64,000 nt of DNA from Chryseobacterium indologenes (GTDB lineage: Bacteria; Bacteroidota; Bacteroidia; Flavobacteriales; Weeksellaceae): assembly GCA_016025055.1 (NCBI GenBank), contig CP065590.1, forward strand, positions 1,116,001 to 1,180,000, given 5' to 3'. A program made the translations under genes and the position numbers. Below are positions 48,914-59,077 of the stretch, piece by piece; position 1 is the first letter of the stretch; each line of letters opens with the position of its first letter. Below the pieces are notes generated by a model. The model was given only the letters and a program-made list of their open reading frames with translations, was not told the origin of the DNA and ran no database searches.

Positions 48914-49696
48914 ATGCTAAATTTTGAGAGAACAGGAAACGGACGAGAAACATTGGTATTGCTTCATGGTTTTATGGAAAACCTATCCATCTGGAGTGAT
49001 ATGGAACATCATCTTTCCAAAGATTTTAGCCTTTTAAAAATTGACCTTCCCGGTCATGGTCAATCTGAAATTTTCGGAGAAGTTCATACCATGGAACTGA
49101 TGGCAGAAGAAGTTAAAAAAGTTTTAGACAGCCAACATTTGCAAAAAATACATCTGCTGGGCCATTCTATGGGAGGCTACGTATCCCTGGCATTTGCTGA
49201 AAAATATCCTGATACGTTAAAAAGCCTTACCTTATTTTTCTCAACCTATTTTCCGGATGATGAGGAAAAGAAGCAGCAACGTATCAAAAGCTACAGAATC
49301 ATCAAAGATGCTTTTGCCCACTATGCCAGAGCCGGAATTCCCAACCTATTTAACCCCAACGAAAGAGATATCCTGGAAGGAAAAATTGAAACAGCACTGG
49401 AAACAGCACTTTCCACAAACAATATGGGAGCATTAGCTTGTGTAAAAGGAATGGTAGAAAGAACTGACAAGCAGCATATCATGCAAAATCTGGAAGCTAA
49501 GATTTTAGTATTGGCAGGAAAACACGATAATGCAGTGAAAACAGATGTCACGATCAAAAATTTACCAGACAGAACAAACATCAAATCATATATTTTAGAC
49601 TGCGGACATAACGGGCATTGGGAAAAACCGGGCATCTGTGCCGAAATTATCAACACCGAGCTTTTGCATAATCTCCCTAAAAAACTGGTACTTTAG
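48914..49696 (+). CDS. Alpha/beta hydrolase
   Basis: A 260-residue alpha/beta-hydrolase fold protein. It has the oxyanion loop LVLLHGFMENLSIW (about 14-27), the nucleophile elbow GHSMGGYVSLAF with Ser at about 88, and a C-terminal His in LDCGHNGHWEKPG. The acid residue is likely the Asp in LAGKHDNAV. No signal peptide, so cytoplasmic. The substrate is unknown. The next gene begins six bases after its stop. Confidence 0.9.
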   Translation: MLNFERTGNGRETLVLLHGFMENLSIWSDMEHHLSKDFSLLKIDLPGHGQSEIFGEVHTMELMAEEVKKVLDSQHLQKIHLLGHSMGGYVSLAFAEKYPDTLKSLTLFFSTYFPDDEEKKQQRIKSYRIIKDAFAHYARAGIPNLFNPNERDILEGKIETALETALSTNNMGALACVKGMVERTDKQHIMQNLEAKILVLAGKHDNAVKTDVTIKNLPDRTNIKSYILDCGHNGHWEKPGICAEIINTELLHNLPKKLVL

Positions 49697-49702
49697 AAAA
49701 TT

Positions 49703-50518
49703 ATGAGAATTACGATATCTTCACTACTATTACTCGCGTTTCTAAGCTGTAAGAAAGAAAGTAATCCGACAGCCGGTTCGATTCAGACAGATACGGTTGC
49801 CTCAAAAGCAATCGTAACGGCGGATACTGTGAAATCCAATACTCCTAAAGAAGAGATATTTCATTTTGTTACGGAGCTATGCGATAACAAAGGGCATTAT
49901 GATGCCAATACATATTCAAGAGAAGAAATTGAAGGCACTTATGCTCTCTGGTATACTCTGAGCGGCACTTTACTGGATACCCCTTCCGTTTTTGATCTTA
50001 ATAACTTACAGTTGGTAAGACGTGATAAAGACAAAATCCTTGCAAAACTTGATAAAGATTTCAGCGATAAGAAAAAGCTTATTCAGAACCTGAAGGTAGT
50101 AAATGTTCCGTACTGGCAAAATATAAAAAAGATGAAGTACGAAGCCCTCCTCCAGCAATATGCCATGGAAAAAATGCAGGTTTCAGCTTATTCCGATCCT
50201 GCTGTGCTTCTTACAGGCAAAAACTGCCAGAACTTTTCGAAGGCTTTAAATTCAGGTGACGATGAGATGGTTCGGGAATGGAGAAAGCTCCGGGAGGAAA
50301 TGAGCAGACGAAATTCTAATCCGCAACGCATTATGAATGAATTTAACAATCATTTGAATTCGCCGGATAAAAGAGACTATGCCATTATTGACCTTATTAC
50401 TTTTGGCTGGGGAAATTGTGCCAATGACGAGATTCCCAATCCTCTTCACGATGAAAAGATGAGCAAGGAATTTGAAAACCTTTTCTTAAAAATCGATGCT
50501 GAATGTGATGAGCCATAG
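49703..50518 (+). CDS. Hypothetical lipoprotein
   Basis: A 271-residue lipoprotein (signal with lipobox AFLSC at about 12-16). A Ser/Thr-rich linker follows, then a helical domain (about 55-265) with scattered Cys (TELCDN, GKNCQNF, WGNCANDE, DAECDEP). I do not recognise the family. It is six bases downstream of the hydrolase gene, so the two are probably co-transcribed. Confidence 0.65.
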   Translation: MRITISSLLLLAFLSCKKESNPTAGSIQTDTVASKAIVTADTVKSNTPKEEIFHFVTELCDNKGHYDANTYSREEIEGTYALWYTLSGTLLDTPSVFDLNNLQLVRRDKDKILAKLDKDFSDKKKLIQNLKVVNVPYWQNIKKMKYEALLQQYAMEKMQVSAYSDPAVLLTGKNCQNFSKALNSGDDEMVREWRKLREEMSRRNSNPQRIMNEFNNHLNSPDKRDYAIIDLITFGWGNCANDEIPNPLHDEKMSKEFENLFLKIDAECDEP

Positions 50519-50564
50519 CCGTTTGTAACAAATCCAGTATATTAGTCAAGGATTATTTTAAAAA

Positions 50565-51379
50565 ATGGGTTTATTTTCGTTCAAAAAAAGCAACCAAAGG
50601 TTATCGGACTGACACTTTCAGGCGGAGGAATGCGTGGAATTGCCCATATTGCTGTACTGAAAGCTTTGGAGGAATATAATCTTAAGCCTCAGATTATTTC
50701 AGGAACAAGCGCAGGTTCTATTATTGGCGCTTTCTATTCGTTTGGGAAAACGCCGGATGAAATGATGGAAATCGTGAAGGAAACTTCTTTTTTCTCAAGA
50801 TCAGCATTAAAATTATCCAAAAACGGAATTTTCAGCTCCAGTTTTATTTTAAAACTTTTCAAAGACTATTTTCCTGAGGATAATTTTAATATTCTTAAAA
50901 TCCCTGTTTACGTAACGGCCACGGAAATGACGCATGGTATTGTAGATTTCTTTTCTGAGGGCGAACTTTTTGCCCCATTACTGGCATCATCAAGTGTTCC
51001 ATTCATTCTTCCTCCGGTAAGGATGGGAGACAAAATATATGTAGACGGAGGTGTTTTAGATAATTTACCCATTGAACCTATCATTGACAAATGTGATTTC
51101 CTGATCGCATCTCATGTCAATTCCATCAGTTATGATGAATTAAACAAAATGAGCCTGATGAAGGAATTCGACAGAATCCTCCACTTGGCGATTGCAAAAT
51201 CGGTATATTCAAAAGTAAAATACTGCGATCTGTTTCTTGATCCGCCAAAAATGACCAAATTCAGCCTTTTCAACAAGAAATACATGAACGAGATGTTTCA
51301 GCAGGTGTATGAGTACACTTGTGCAGAGCTGGAGCTTAAAGGATATCGTAAAAGTTCCGGAACTGAAGCATCAGAGTAG
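50565..51379 (+). CDS. Patatin-like phospholipase (frameshifted)
   Basis: A patatin-family serine hydrolase. The Ser-Asp dyad lies in GTSAGS (GxSxG) and VDGGVLDNLP (DGG), and the oxyanion loop is GGGMRG. The N-terminus from 50565 reads MGLFSFKK, then breaks at an A7 run (50583-50589). Eight A gives KKKQPKVIGLTLSGGGMRG in frame, for about 271 residues. No signal peptide was seen. It likely hydrolyses lipid acyl chains; substrate unknown. Confidence 0.9.
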
Positions 51380-51419
51380 TAAAATCAATGTACAAAACAT
51401 CAATTCAATCTCTTTGCTT

Positions 51420-52424
51420 TTATAATTTTTCGTCAGCTAATCTGTTTTTGAAAACTTCGATAGTTCCCGTCAAAGAATCATTGGATTTTCCTCCTGCCGC
51501 ATTGATGTGGCCTCCTCCGTTAAAATATTTTCTGGAGAATTGGTTTACATCCACATCATCTTTACTTCTGAACGAAATTTTAACAAAATCTTCATACAGA
51601 TCTTCCATAAAGAAGGCAGACATTTTGACTCCCGCAATACTCAAACCATAATTGACAAAGCCTTCTGTATCTCCTTTCTGGAAACCAAACTCTTTAAGTT
51701 CATTCCTTGTGAGGCTTAATATCGCTACCGTCCCCTCATTCACCACTTCAATTCTTCCCAACACTAAGGCCAGAAGATGAAGTCTTGAAACAGTATTGGT
51801 ATCCCAGGTATTGGAAGTGATCATGGCAGGATCAGCTCCATTTTCAATAAGGTTGGCAATTATTCTGTGGGTAGTGGCACTGGTAGAACGAAAACGGAAA
51901 CCTCCGGTATCTGTCATAATACCGGTATAAAGACATTCTGCAATATCCTGATTTACCAATTTTTCATCTTCCAACGCTTCAATGAAATGGTATATCATCT
52001 GCGATGTAGCAGGAATTACCGTATCGGAATACACAAAATCAAATTTTTCCGGCTGCTGATGGTGATCAATAAGAATTTTCTTCCCTGATGCCTTTACCAA
52101 CCAGTCTCCCAACAATCCGATCCTTGACGGAGAATTAAAATCCAAACAGAAAATCACATCTGCAGCAGCAATCATATCGGCAGCCAGCTTTCTTTTGTAT
52201 TCGGCAATGATTACCTTTTTAGATTCCGGCATCCATTTCAGAAATTTAGGAAAATCATTCGGGACAATGACTTCTGCAAAGATTCCTTTTGCTTTCAGAT
52301 AATGTTTTAATCCCAGACTGGAACCGATAGCATCCCCATCCGGATTATAATGGGTAAGAATAACTATTTTGTTTTCCGGTGTAAGTAATGTATTGATATC
52401 TAAAAGTTCTGCTGGTGTAAACAT
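51420..52424 (-). CDS. DHH family phosphoesterase (NrnA-like)
   Basis: A 334-residue DHH/DHHA1 protein, most like bacterial NrnA, which degrades short oligoribonucleotides and may dephosphorylate pAp. Metal-binding motifs include HYNPDGDAIGSSLGLKHYL (about 25-43), CLDFNSPSRIG (about 92-102) and LIDHHQQPEKFDF (about 117-129). The DHHA1 domain ends with GGGHINAAGG. A single gene. Confidence 0.9.
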   Translation of the reverse strand: MFTPAELLDINTLLTPENKIVILTHYNPDGDAIGSSLGLKHYLKAKGIFAEVIVPNDFPKFLKWMPESKKVIIAEYKRKLAADMIAAADVIFCLDFNSPSRIGLLGDWLVKASGKKILIDHHQQPEKFDFVYSDTVIPATSQMIYHFIEALEDEKLVNQDIAECLYTGIMTDTGGFRFRSTSATTHRIIANLIENGADPAMITSNTWDTNTVSRLHLLALVLGRIEVVNEGTVAILSLTRNELKEFGFQKGDTEGFVNYGLSIAGVKMSAFFMEDLYEDFVKISFRSKDDVDVNQFSRKYFNGGGHINAAGGKSNDSLTGTIEVFKNRLADEKL

Positions 52425-52584
52425 CTTGTGTTCCTTTTCGTTAAAATTTAAGTTTTCAAAGATAGAGCTTTTATATAAATCATTTACATATTATTTTTGC
52501 ACAGAGAATTGGGTTTCTCATCAGGGTTTTAAAATGTTTGATTAAAAAACATTTCAAATATTTTCAAAAAAAGATAATTAAAGT

Positions 52585-52614
52585 TTGTATCTTATAAAAA
52601 ATTCTATATCTTTG
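52585..52614 (+). promoter_or_regulatory. rpmH promoter
   Basis: TTG at 52585-52587, 19 bp spacer, TATCTTTG at 52607-52614; about 45 bp before the start codon. Near-consensus, as expected for a ribosomal protein gene. Confidence 0.75.
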
Positions 52615-52658
52615 CAACCTGAAAATTAATAGATTAATTACGATTTAAACATATAGTA

Positions 52659-52817
52659 ATGAGTAAAAGAACATTCCAGCCATCAGAAAGAAAGAGAAGA
52701 AACAAACACGGTTTCAGAGAAAGAATGTCTACGCCAAATGGAAGAAGAGTTTTGGCTGCGAGAAGAGCTAAAGGCAGAAAGAGTTTAACTATTAGTGCAG
52801 CACGCGCTAAGAGATAA
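52659..52817 (+). CDS. rpmH: 50S ribosomal protein L34
   Basis: A 52-residue basic protein with the L34 signature [18 protein letters not shown] and a C-terminus of [17 protein letters not shown]. It sits near the peptidyl transferase tunnel of the 50S subunit. It is too short for length-limited gene searches. It has its own strong promoter and terminator. No rnpA follows it on this strand. Confidence 0.97.
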   Translation: MSKRTFQPSERKRRNKHGFRERMSTPNGRRVLAARRAKGRKSLTISAARAKR

Positions 52818-52841
52818 TCTTTTTATTATCATATACAAATC

Positions 52842-52873
52842 ATGCTTGAGAAGTTGCTTTTCAAGCATTTTTT
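52842..52873 (+). terminator. rpmH terminator
   Basis: ATGCTTGA / TCAAGCAT stem with an 11-nt loop and a T6 run. Confidence 0.75.
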
Positions 52874-52971
52874 GTTGTTAAAATTTACTAAAATTTAGGT
52901 TGTATAGGCATCTTTTTTCTATTTTTAAAATTTGAAAAATTTTTGTTAGAAACAGCCTTTAAAATTAAATT

Positions 52972-53682
52972 ATGCCACATACAAATATCTCCGGTGACAA
53001 TATTATAAGTTTACAACACGCTAAAATTGCACAAAAAAACTTTACTGTTCTTTCTGATGTGAATCTAAATATTAAAAAAGGTAGATTCTGCTATCTTATC
53101 GGAAAAACAGGTTCCGGAAAAAGCTCCCTTCTGAAGACGCTTTACGGGCATATTCCTTTAGCATCAGGACATGGAGCCGTTGTAGGGTTTGACCTGGCAA
53201 AACTTAAACCTTCGGATATTCCCAATCTCCGAAGAAAACTGGGGATTGTATTTCAGGATTTCCAGTTGCTTTCAGACAGAACTGTTGAAAAAAACCTAAA
53301 GTTTGTGCTTGAAGCAACCGGATGGAGCGACAAAGTGAAAATGGAAGACCGCATCAATGACGTTCTGGGAAGCGTGAACATGAAAAGCAAAAAGCACAAA
53401 ATGCCGCACGAACTTTCAGGGGGAGAACAACAGCGTATTGCCATCGCAAGAGCACTGCTTAATCATCCTGACCTTATTCTGGCAGATGAGCCGACAGGAA
53501 ATCTTGACCCTGAAACGTCCAACGAAATTATGACGCTATTAAAGCAGGTTGCCCTTGAAAACGGAGCTGCAGTAGTAATGGCAACACATGATTATCACAT
53601 GATTCAAAATTTCCCGGGGGAAGCGATCAGATGTGAAGATGGAAAGGTATCTGTGCTGGATACTGCCGAACTATTTGAATAA
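52972..53682 (+). CDS. ftsE: FtsE-like ABC ATPase
   Basis: A 236-residue cytoplasmic ATPase with Walker A GKTGSGKSS (about 39-47), signature LSGGEQQR and Walker B LILADEPTGNLD. This close match to the FtsE/LolD group and the conserved place beside envelope genes suggests FtsE, which works with FtsX on peptidoglycan hydrolases at division. The partner ftsX is not in the window, so LolD-type remains possible. Confidence 0.85.
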   Translation: MPHTNISGDNIISLQHAKIAQKNFTVLSDVNLNIKKGRFCYLIGKTGSGKSSLLKTLYGHIPLASGHGAVVGFDLAKLKPSDIPNLRRKLGIVFQDFQLLSDRTVEKNLKFVLEATGWSDKVKMEDRINDVLGSVNMKSKKHKMPHELSGGEQQRIAIARALLNHPDLILADEPTGNLDPETSNEIMTLLKQVALENGAAVVMATHDYHMIQNFPGEAIRCEDGKVSVLDTAELFE

Positions 53683-53709
53683 AAAAGTGACCTAAAACTG
53701 ATCACCTGT

Positions 53710-54402
53710 CTATTTAAAAACATGAAACTCTTTTGTGAGTTCAAGATATGGGTCCGAGTATTGTCTCGGACTTTTTTCTATAATAAACTCAGCTTCTTCC
53801 AACATTCTTTCTTTCAACGAAAATTCCAGAACAAGTCTTTTAACCTTAGAGTTTTCAATTCCGGTGATATTAATTCTGCGATGTAAAAACAGTGCGTGTT
53901 TTTCAGCCAACGAAATAAAGACCTCTCCGGCTTCAGCCGGAATAATAACGGAAAGAATTCCTTTTACTGATAAAAACCGGACAGCCGTGCTTATTAACTG
54001 CCCGAAATTGAGCTCTACAGTCTGCCTGGCCACTTTATCTTTTTCAGAGCCCGATTCTTCAAAATAAGGAGGATTGGAAACAATCACATCAAACCTTTCT
54101 TCAGTTGTAAAAGTTTTAAAATCCTGAAAGATATTTTTCAGCCTGCTATGAAACGGTGAATTTTCGAAATTAACTTTAGTAAGAGCTACAGCTTCCTCAT
54201 TAATATCCAATCCTAAAAAGTCAGCACGAGAATTCCGCTGCGCCAGCATCAATGAAATCAATCCTGTTCCGGTACCCACTTCCAATACTTTAAAAGCTTC
54301 GGATACATCACACATTGCACCAAGCAATACCCCGTCTGTTCCTACCCGGAAGACGTCTTTAGACTGCCGGATTTCGAATTGTTTAAATGTAAAAGGTTTC
54401 AC
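53710..54402 (-). CDS. trmN6: tRNA1(Val) A37 N6-methyltransferase (TrmN6)
   Basis: A 230-residue class I methyltransferase with the SAM site LEVGTGTGLISLMLAQR (about 39-55) and the N6-adenine motif NPPYF (about 105-109). The N-terminus FTFKQFEIRQSKDVFRVGTDGVLLGA is typical of the YfiC/TrmN6 group. It modifies A37 of tRNA1(Val). The start is one base from the stop of the histidine kinase gene upstream. Confidence 0.88.
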   Translation of the reverse strand: MKPFTFKQFEIRQSKDVFRVGTDGVLLGAMCDVSEAFKVLEVGTGTGLISLMLAQRNSRADFLGLDINEEAVALTKVNFENSPFHSRLKNIFQDFKTFTTEERFDVIVSNPPYFEESGSEKDKVARQTVELNFGQLISTAVRFLSVKGILSVIIPAEAGEVFISLAEKHALFLHRRINITGIENSKVKRLVLEFSLKERMLEEAEFIIEKSPRQYSDPYLELTKEFHVFK

Positions 54403-55857
54403 TATAAATTGGTGGGTAATGTAATGATAAATGTGGATCCCTTCCCCAGTTCTGATTTCACAGAAATTTCCCCTTTATAATCTTCAATCATTTTTCTTAC
54501 CATGGATAATCCAAGGCCCATCCCACTGTTTTTGGAGGTAAAATTGGGTTCAAAGATTCTTTCGTACATATTTTCAGCAATACCGATACCGTTGTCCTGA
54601 ACAGAGATAATCACCCTTCTCTGATGTTGTTCCACATCTACATTGATGATCAGTTTTCTTTCATCGCTTTCTGCCTGCTTAGCATTGGTCACAAGATTAG
54701 TAATGATTCTGGAGAGATAAATCCTATCCATATTAATCATAATATTGCTCTTGTTAGCATGCATAAAAATACTGTCATCATTAAAAACGCGCAGAATATC
54801 CTCAACCTCTGTATTCAGGTTAATCACTTCGTTATTTTTTTCAGGAAGCTTTGCAAATTCTGAAAACGCCGAGGCTACGGTGGCAATCAGATCAATCTGG
54901 TCTACCATTGTTTTACTCATCAGCTTAACTCTTTCTTTGATATTAGGATCTTCGGGATCAAATTTCCTTTCAAAGTTCTGAATCGTCAGCTTCATAGGAG
55001 TAAGTGGATTTTTCACCTCGTGGGCAACCTGTTTGGCCATTTCTCTCCAGGCTTCTTCCGACGCTTTAAACCTAAGTCTTTCTTTCTGATCCTGAATCTG
55101 AAGAATCATTCGGTTGTAAGCTCTTGCCAGGGCATTCAGCTCGTCATTCTTATAATATCTGATCGGACGCATTTCATTTTCAAATAATGTAATACGGGTT
55201 ATCATATCAGAAAATTTGGTAATGGTTTTTGCCAGGCTGTTCGAGGTTACCCAACTGATCCAGACACTGAATAGAATAAGGAATATATCAACTAACAGAA
55301 TATATTTAACATACTGATGAAGAACCTCCAAATAAGCAGATTCGTTATGATATAAAGGAATATAAACAACTCCTATCGGCTCGAGCTCATTATTTTTCAA
55401 AAGCAGATAAGAGGAAGTAAGTTTGGCATCTTTACGAGCATCATACCGGGTCATATCTACCCTTGCATCGGTAGCCAGAATCCTGTTGATAATATCTAAA
55501 GGGATTGTTTTCTGATCAATGAGGCTCTCATCTTTATTAGAAAGAAGGTAATTCCCTTTTAAATCATAAATGACAATATCATGCTGGTTGATATCTGCTA
55601 TTTCGAAAATTTTATTTCCCAAAACTTTCGGCAGGTCTTCTGTTTTCACCAATGTACGGCTGACTGCATAATCCAGATACCTCATAACGGCATTGGTTTT
55701 TTCCTGCATTTCGATATTGCTTTGCTGTAGTGAATTGTTCCTCAAAACAAAATAAGGAACAAGCGATGTGGCAACAACACTCAAAAAGCAAACTAACAGA
55801 AAGCCAAAAAAGACGCGGGTTTCTTAAACTATATCCTTTATATTTATTAATCGACAT
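54402..55857 (-). CDS. Membrane sensor histidine kinase (frameshifted)
   Basis: A two-component sensor kinase. The N-terminus from 55857 (MSINKYKGYSLRN) meets the rest (FLSVVATSLVPYFVLRN) only if one extra base near 55806-55815 is removed, most simply from the A6 run at 55806-55811. The first helix, a periplasmic sensing region (about 35-160), a second helix, a HAMP-like linker, the H-box HEVKNPLTPMKL, N-box LVTNAKQAE and G-boxes VQDNGIGI and GMGLGLSMV follow. No response regulator is adjacent. The repaired length is about 484. Confidence 0.88.
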
Positions 55858-55858
55858 C

Positions 55859-56443
55859 CTACTTTTTAATTAACCTAGCAATATACTTACCAATGATGTC
55901 AAATTCTAAATTTACTTTATCACCAATTTTCAAATGTTTCATATTGGTAAATTCCCATGTATAAGGAATGATGGCCACTGAAAACTGAGCGTCTTCGCTT
56001 TTCGCCACTGTAAGGCTGATTCCGTTTACGGTAATTGATCCCTGAGGAACGGTCACAAAATTGCCGTCAGCTTCATATTTCATGGTAATAAAATAGCTTC
56101 CGTCTTTATTTTCAATCCCAACAACCTCTCCGGTCTTATCAACATGTCCCTGAACGATATGGCCATCTAATCTTCCATCCATTTTCATACAACGCTCAAG
56201 ATTTACAACGCTACCCAACTCCCATTTTCCGAGATTTGTTTTTTCTAACGTTTCATTGATCGCCGTCACTACATATTGGTTTTCTTTAATCTCAACAACG
56301 GTAAGACAACAACCGTTGTGGGCAAGGCTCTGATCAATTTTTAGTTCGTTGGTAAAAGGGCATGTTAAGGTAAAATCTATATTGCTTCCTTTCTCTTCAA
56401 TCTTCTCAATAACGCCAACTGCTTCAATAATTCCTGTGAACAT
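55859..56443 (-). CDS. ribE: Riboflavin synthase alpha chain
   Basis: Dismutates 6,7-dimethyl-8-ribityllumazine to riboflavin. The 194-residue protein shows the duplicated lumazine-binding fold: the N-terminal signature MFTGIIEAVG, then a first barrel (about 1-90) with SLAHNGCCLTVV and a second (about 97-190) with GSITVNGISLTVA. It directly precedes the histidine kinase gene (one-base gap), so the two may be co-transcribed with trmN6. It is divergent from pdxA. Confidence 0.95.
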   Translation of the reverse strand: MFTGIIEAVGVIEKIEEKGSNIDFTLTCPFTNELKIDQSLAHNGCCLTVVEIKENQYVVTAINETLEKTNLGKWELGSVVNLERCMKMDGRLDGHIVQGHVDKTGEVVGIENKDGSYFITMKYEADGNFVTVPQGSITVNGISLTVAKSEDAQFSVAIIPYTWEFTNMKHLKIGDKVNLEFDIIGKYIARLIKK

Positions 56444-56491
56444 ATTATTTTTTGCTAAATTTGTAAATTATAATCTTCAAAGATAATCAAA

Positions 56492-57583
56492 ATGAGCCCA
56501 AAAAACCATAAAGTACGAGTAGGAATTTCAATTGGTGATTTCAATGGCATCGGTCCGGAGATCATTATGAAGTCTCTGAAAGACAAAACTATTACGGATT
56601 TTTTCACGCCTGTAATTTTTGGTTCGGGAAAGTTATTCACTTATCAGAAAAATATTTTCAAACTGAATCTTAACTTCAACTACGTTAACGAAGCTTCGCA
56701 AGCGCAGGCAGGAAAGCTTAATATGGTGAACCTTACCAAAGAAAACGTTAATGTAGAACTGGGAGTTCCTACGGAAGAATCTACAAAAATGGCGATTGAT
56801 TCTCTGGAAGCTGCTACAGAAGCTTTAATAAAAGGAGATATTGATGTTCTTGTAACCGCACCCATCAATAAAGATGAAATGGTAAAAATGGGATTCAAAC
56901 ATGCAGGACACACCGGCTATTTTGAAGAAAAGTTCAATAAAAAAGGATTGATGTTCCTGGTAACTGAAGAACTTAAGGTGGCCGTTTCTACTCATCATAT
57001 CCCTATTGCACAGGTTGCAGAAAATATTTCTAAAGAAAAGATCAAGAAACAGATCAGGGTACTGAATCAGACTCTAATTGAAGATTTCTGTATTCAAAAA
57101 CCCAAGATAGCCGTATTGGGATTAAATCCACACGCAGGAGACGGTGGAGTAATCGGAAATGAAGAAATTGAAATTATTTCTCCGGCTATTAAAGAGCTTT
57201 CTGACAACGGGATCCTGACTTTCGGGCCATTCCCGGCAGATAGTTTCTTCCAACCGGGTAAGTATAAAAATTTTGATGCTGTGCTGGCGATGTACCATGA
57301 CCAGGGATTGGCACCATTCAAAACACTGGCTTATGAAGAAGGAGTAAATTATACAGCAGGACTTCCTTTTATCAGAACTTCTCCGGATCACGGAGTTGCC
57401 TATGACATTGCGGGGAAAAACATTGCTGATGAGCAGAGTTTTACAGAAGCTATTTTCACGGCTATTAAAGTTTTCAGAAACAGAAGTGAATATAACGATC
57501 TGATGACCAATCGTCTTCAACCAAGAAAAATGGCTGTAGACAACGGAATAGATGAAGATCTACCGGAGGAAACTGAAGCATAA
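56492..57583 (+). CDS. pdxA: 4-hydroxythreonine-4-phosphate dehydrogenase
   Basis: An NAD-dependent enzyme of de novo pyridoxal 5'-phosphate synthesis. The 363-residue protein opens with RVGISIGDFNGIGPEIIMKSL. It has HAGHTGYFEE (metal-site His at about 143-147), PKIAVLGLNPHAGDGG and AMYHDQGLAPFK (His of the metal site) and PFIRTSPDHGVAYDIAG. A -7 box TAAATTTG lies at 56456-56463. A single gene. Confidence 0.95.
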   Translation: MSPKNHKVRVGISIGDFNGIGPEIIMKSLKDKTITDFFTPVIFGSGKLFTYQKNIFKLNLNFNYVNEASQAQAGKLNMVNLTKENVNVELGVPTEESTKMAIDSLEAATEALIKGDIDVLVTAPINKDEMVKMGFKHAGHTGYFEEKFNKKGLMFLVTEELKVAVSTHHIPIAQVAENISKEKIKKQIRVLNQTLIEDFCIQKPKIAVLGLNPHAGDGGVIGNEEIEIISPAIKELSDNGILTFGPFPADSFFQPGKYKNFDAVLAMYHDQGLAPFKTLAYEEGVNYTAGLPFIRTSPDHGVAYDIAGKNIADEQSFTEAIFTAIKVFRNRSEYNDLMTNRLQPRKMAVDNGIDEDLPEETEA

Positions 57584-57625
57584 ATCTTTAAAACAAATTT
57601 AAATTTAATTTGTTGCAGATTTTAT

Positions 57626-57655
57626 TTGTTATTATAAAAAAAATGCATATTTTTG
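57626..57655 (+). promoter_or_regulatory. Promoter of DUF177-rpmF
   Basis: TTG at 57626-57628, 19 bp spacer, TATTTTTG at 57648-57655; 13 bp before the ATG at 57668. Confidence 0.6.
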
Positions 57656-57667
57656 CACACTCATTTT

Positions 57668-58198
57668 ATGGACAAGTTAAGAAACTATGACGTAAGCTTT
57701 TCCGGACTTAAAAACGGAAAACACGAGTTCAAGTTTGAGATAGATAAAACGTTCTTTCAATTATTTGACACTGAGCAGGAATTTACAAATCCTAGAATAG
57801 AAGTGGCTGTTTTACTTGATAAACACACTACGTTCTTAGAATTTGAGATTAAAATAAAAGGAGATGTTGAATTGGTTTGTGATATTACAAATGAAAACTT
57901 CGACTATCCTATTGAGAATGAAATTAAGATTCTGGTGAATTTCGGGGAAGAATATGATGACAGCAATGAAGATGTTATTACGATTCCGACCAGTGATCAC
58001 GCTTTCAATGTGGCCCATTTGATTTATGAGAATGTAATGCTATCCATTCCCATGAAAAAGATTTCACCGAATGTAAGCGATGAAGATCTTAAAATCCTTG
58101 ATCAGTTCAGCCCTCAGGAAATTGAGGAAGAGGAAGAAAGAGAACATGAAAGTGACCCGAGATGGGATGCTTTGAGAAAATTAAAAGACAATAATTAA
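57668..58198 (+). CDS. DUF177 (YceD) family protein
   Basis: A 176-residue protein of the YceD/DUF177 family, which usually precedes rpmF and has been linked to 23S rRNA processing or ribosome assembly. The middle has the family's FEIKIKGDVELVCDITNENFDYPI, without the Cys pairs of some members. The acidic C-terminus is EIEEEEEREHESDPRWDALRKLKD. The ATG at 57668 is preferred to a TTG five codons upstream. It heads the DUF177-rpmF unit. Confidence 0.88.
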   Translation: MDKLRNYDVSFSGLKNGKHEFKFEIDKTFFQLFDTEQEFTNPRIEVAVLLDKHTTFLEFEIKIKGDVELVCDITNENFDYPIENEIKILVNFGEEYDDSNEDVITIPTSDHAFNVAHLIYENVMLSIPMKKISPNVSDEDLKILDQFSPQEIEEEEEREHESDPRWDALRKLKDNN

Positions 58199-58265
58199 AT
58201 AAAATAATTTAAATATGATGAGATGATGAATCTCATCGCTCATCAATTAAAAAAGTTATTACAAA

Positions 58266-58469
58266 ATGGCACATCCAAAGAGAAGACAGTCGTCTACAAG
58301 AAGAGATAAGAGAAGAACTCACTACAAAGCTGTAGTTCCTCAATTAGCTAAAGATGCAACAACTGGTGAACTTCACCTTTACCACAGAGCTCACTGGCAT
58401 GAAGGAAAACTTTACTACAGAGGTAAAGTAGTATTGGAAAAAGAAGTAGCAACTACTGAAGAAAACTAA
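58266..58469 (+). CDS. rpmF: 50S ribosomal protein L32
   Basis: A 67-residue ribosomal protein: [21 protein letters not shown] is the conserved N-terminus (shown here in part). It lacks the zinc-binding Cys pairs, so it is the Cys-minus form. It follows DUF177 in the standard order and ends before a strong terminator. Confidence 0.96.
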   Translation: MAHPKRRQSSTRRDKRRTHYKAVVPQLAKDATTGELHLYHRAHWHEGKLYYRGKVVLEKEVATTEEN

Positions 58470-58503
58470 GCGAGGAATTTTCAAAAAAACCTCATTTTAA
58501 TAC

Positions 58504-58541
58504 AAAAACCGTCCAAAATTGTTAAATTTGGACGGTTTTTT
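58504..58541 (+). terminator. rpmF terminator
   Basis: AAAAACCGTCCAAA / TTTGGACGGTTTTT 14-bp stem with a 9-nt loop. Confidence 0.85.
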
Positions 58542-58542
58542 A

Positions 58543-58571
58543 TTGTTTTTTACGTTTTTTTGGTATCTTTG
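58543..58571 (+). promoter_or_regulatory. accB promoter
   Basis: TTG at 58543-58545, 18 bp spacer, TATCTTTG at 58564-58571. It starts right at the end of the rpmF terminator. Confidence 0.7.
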
Positions 58572-58594
58572 ACCCAAAATCAAATATCAAATTT

Positions 58595-59077
58595 ATGGAC
58601 ATTAAAGACATACAAAATCTTATTAAGTTTGTATCTAAGGCTGAAGTATCAGAGGTGAAGTACAAAACTAAAGATTTCGAAATCACTATTAAAACTCCAT
58701 TAGCTGGAAGCGATGCTGTTTACGCACAACCTGCAGTATACCACACTGCTCCTCAGGCAGCTGCTGCTCCGGCACCTGTTGCTACTCCTGCAGCTGTACC
58801 TGCTGAAAAGGCTGAAGCAGCATCTGATGATAGCAAATATGTAACTATCAAATCACCAATGATCGGTACTTTCTACAGAAAGCCATCTCCGGACAAGGAT
58901 GTATTTGTAAATGTAGGGGACGAAGTTTCAGTAGGCAAAGTAGTTTGCGTAATTGAAGCGATGAAATTATTCAACCAGATTGAATCTGAAATCAGCGGAA
59001 AAATCGTTAAAATTTTAGTGGACGATGCTACTCCTGTAGAATACGACCAACCATTATTCTTAGTAGATCCATCTTAA
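58595..59077 (+). CDS. accB: Biotin carboxyl carrier protein of acetyl-CoA carboxylase
   Basis: Carries carboxybiotin between the two half-reactions of acetyl-CoA carboxylase (160 residues). An N-terminal domain and an Ala/Pro-rich linker (about 45-80) precede the biotinyl domain, with the biotinylated Lys in IEAMKL (about residue 127) and IESEISGKIVKIL. It is followed by accC, separated by about 100 bp that contains short repeats. Confidence 0.96.
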   Translation: MDIKDIQNLIKFVSKAEVSEVKYKTKDFEITIKTPLAGSDAVYAQPAVYHTAPQAAAAPAPVATPAAVPAEKAEAASDDSKYVTIKSPMIGTFYRKPSPDKDVFVNVGDEVSVGKVVCVIEAMKLFNQIESEISGKIVKILVDDATPVEYDQPLFLVDPS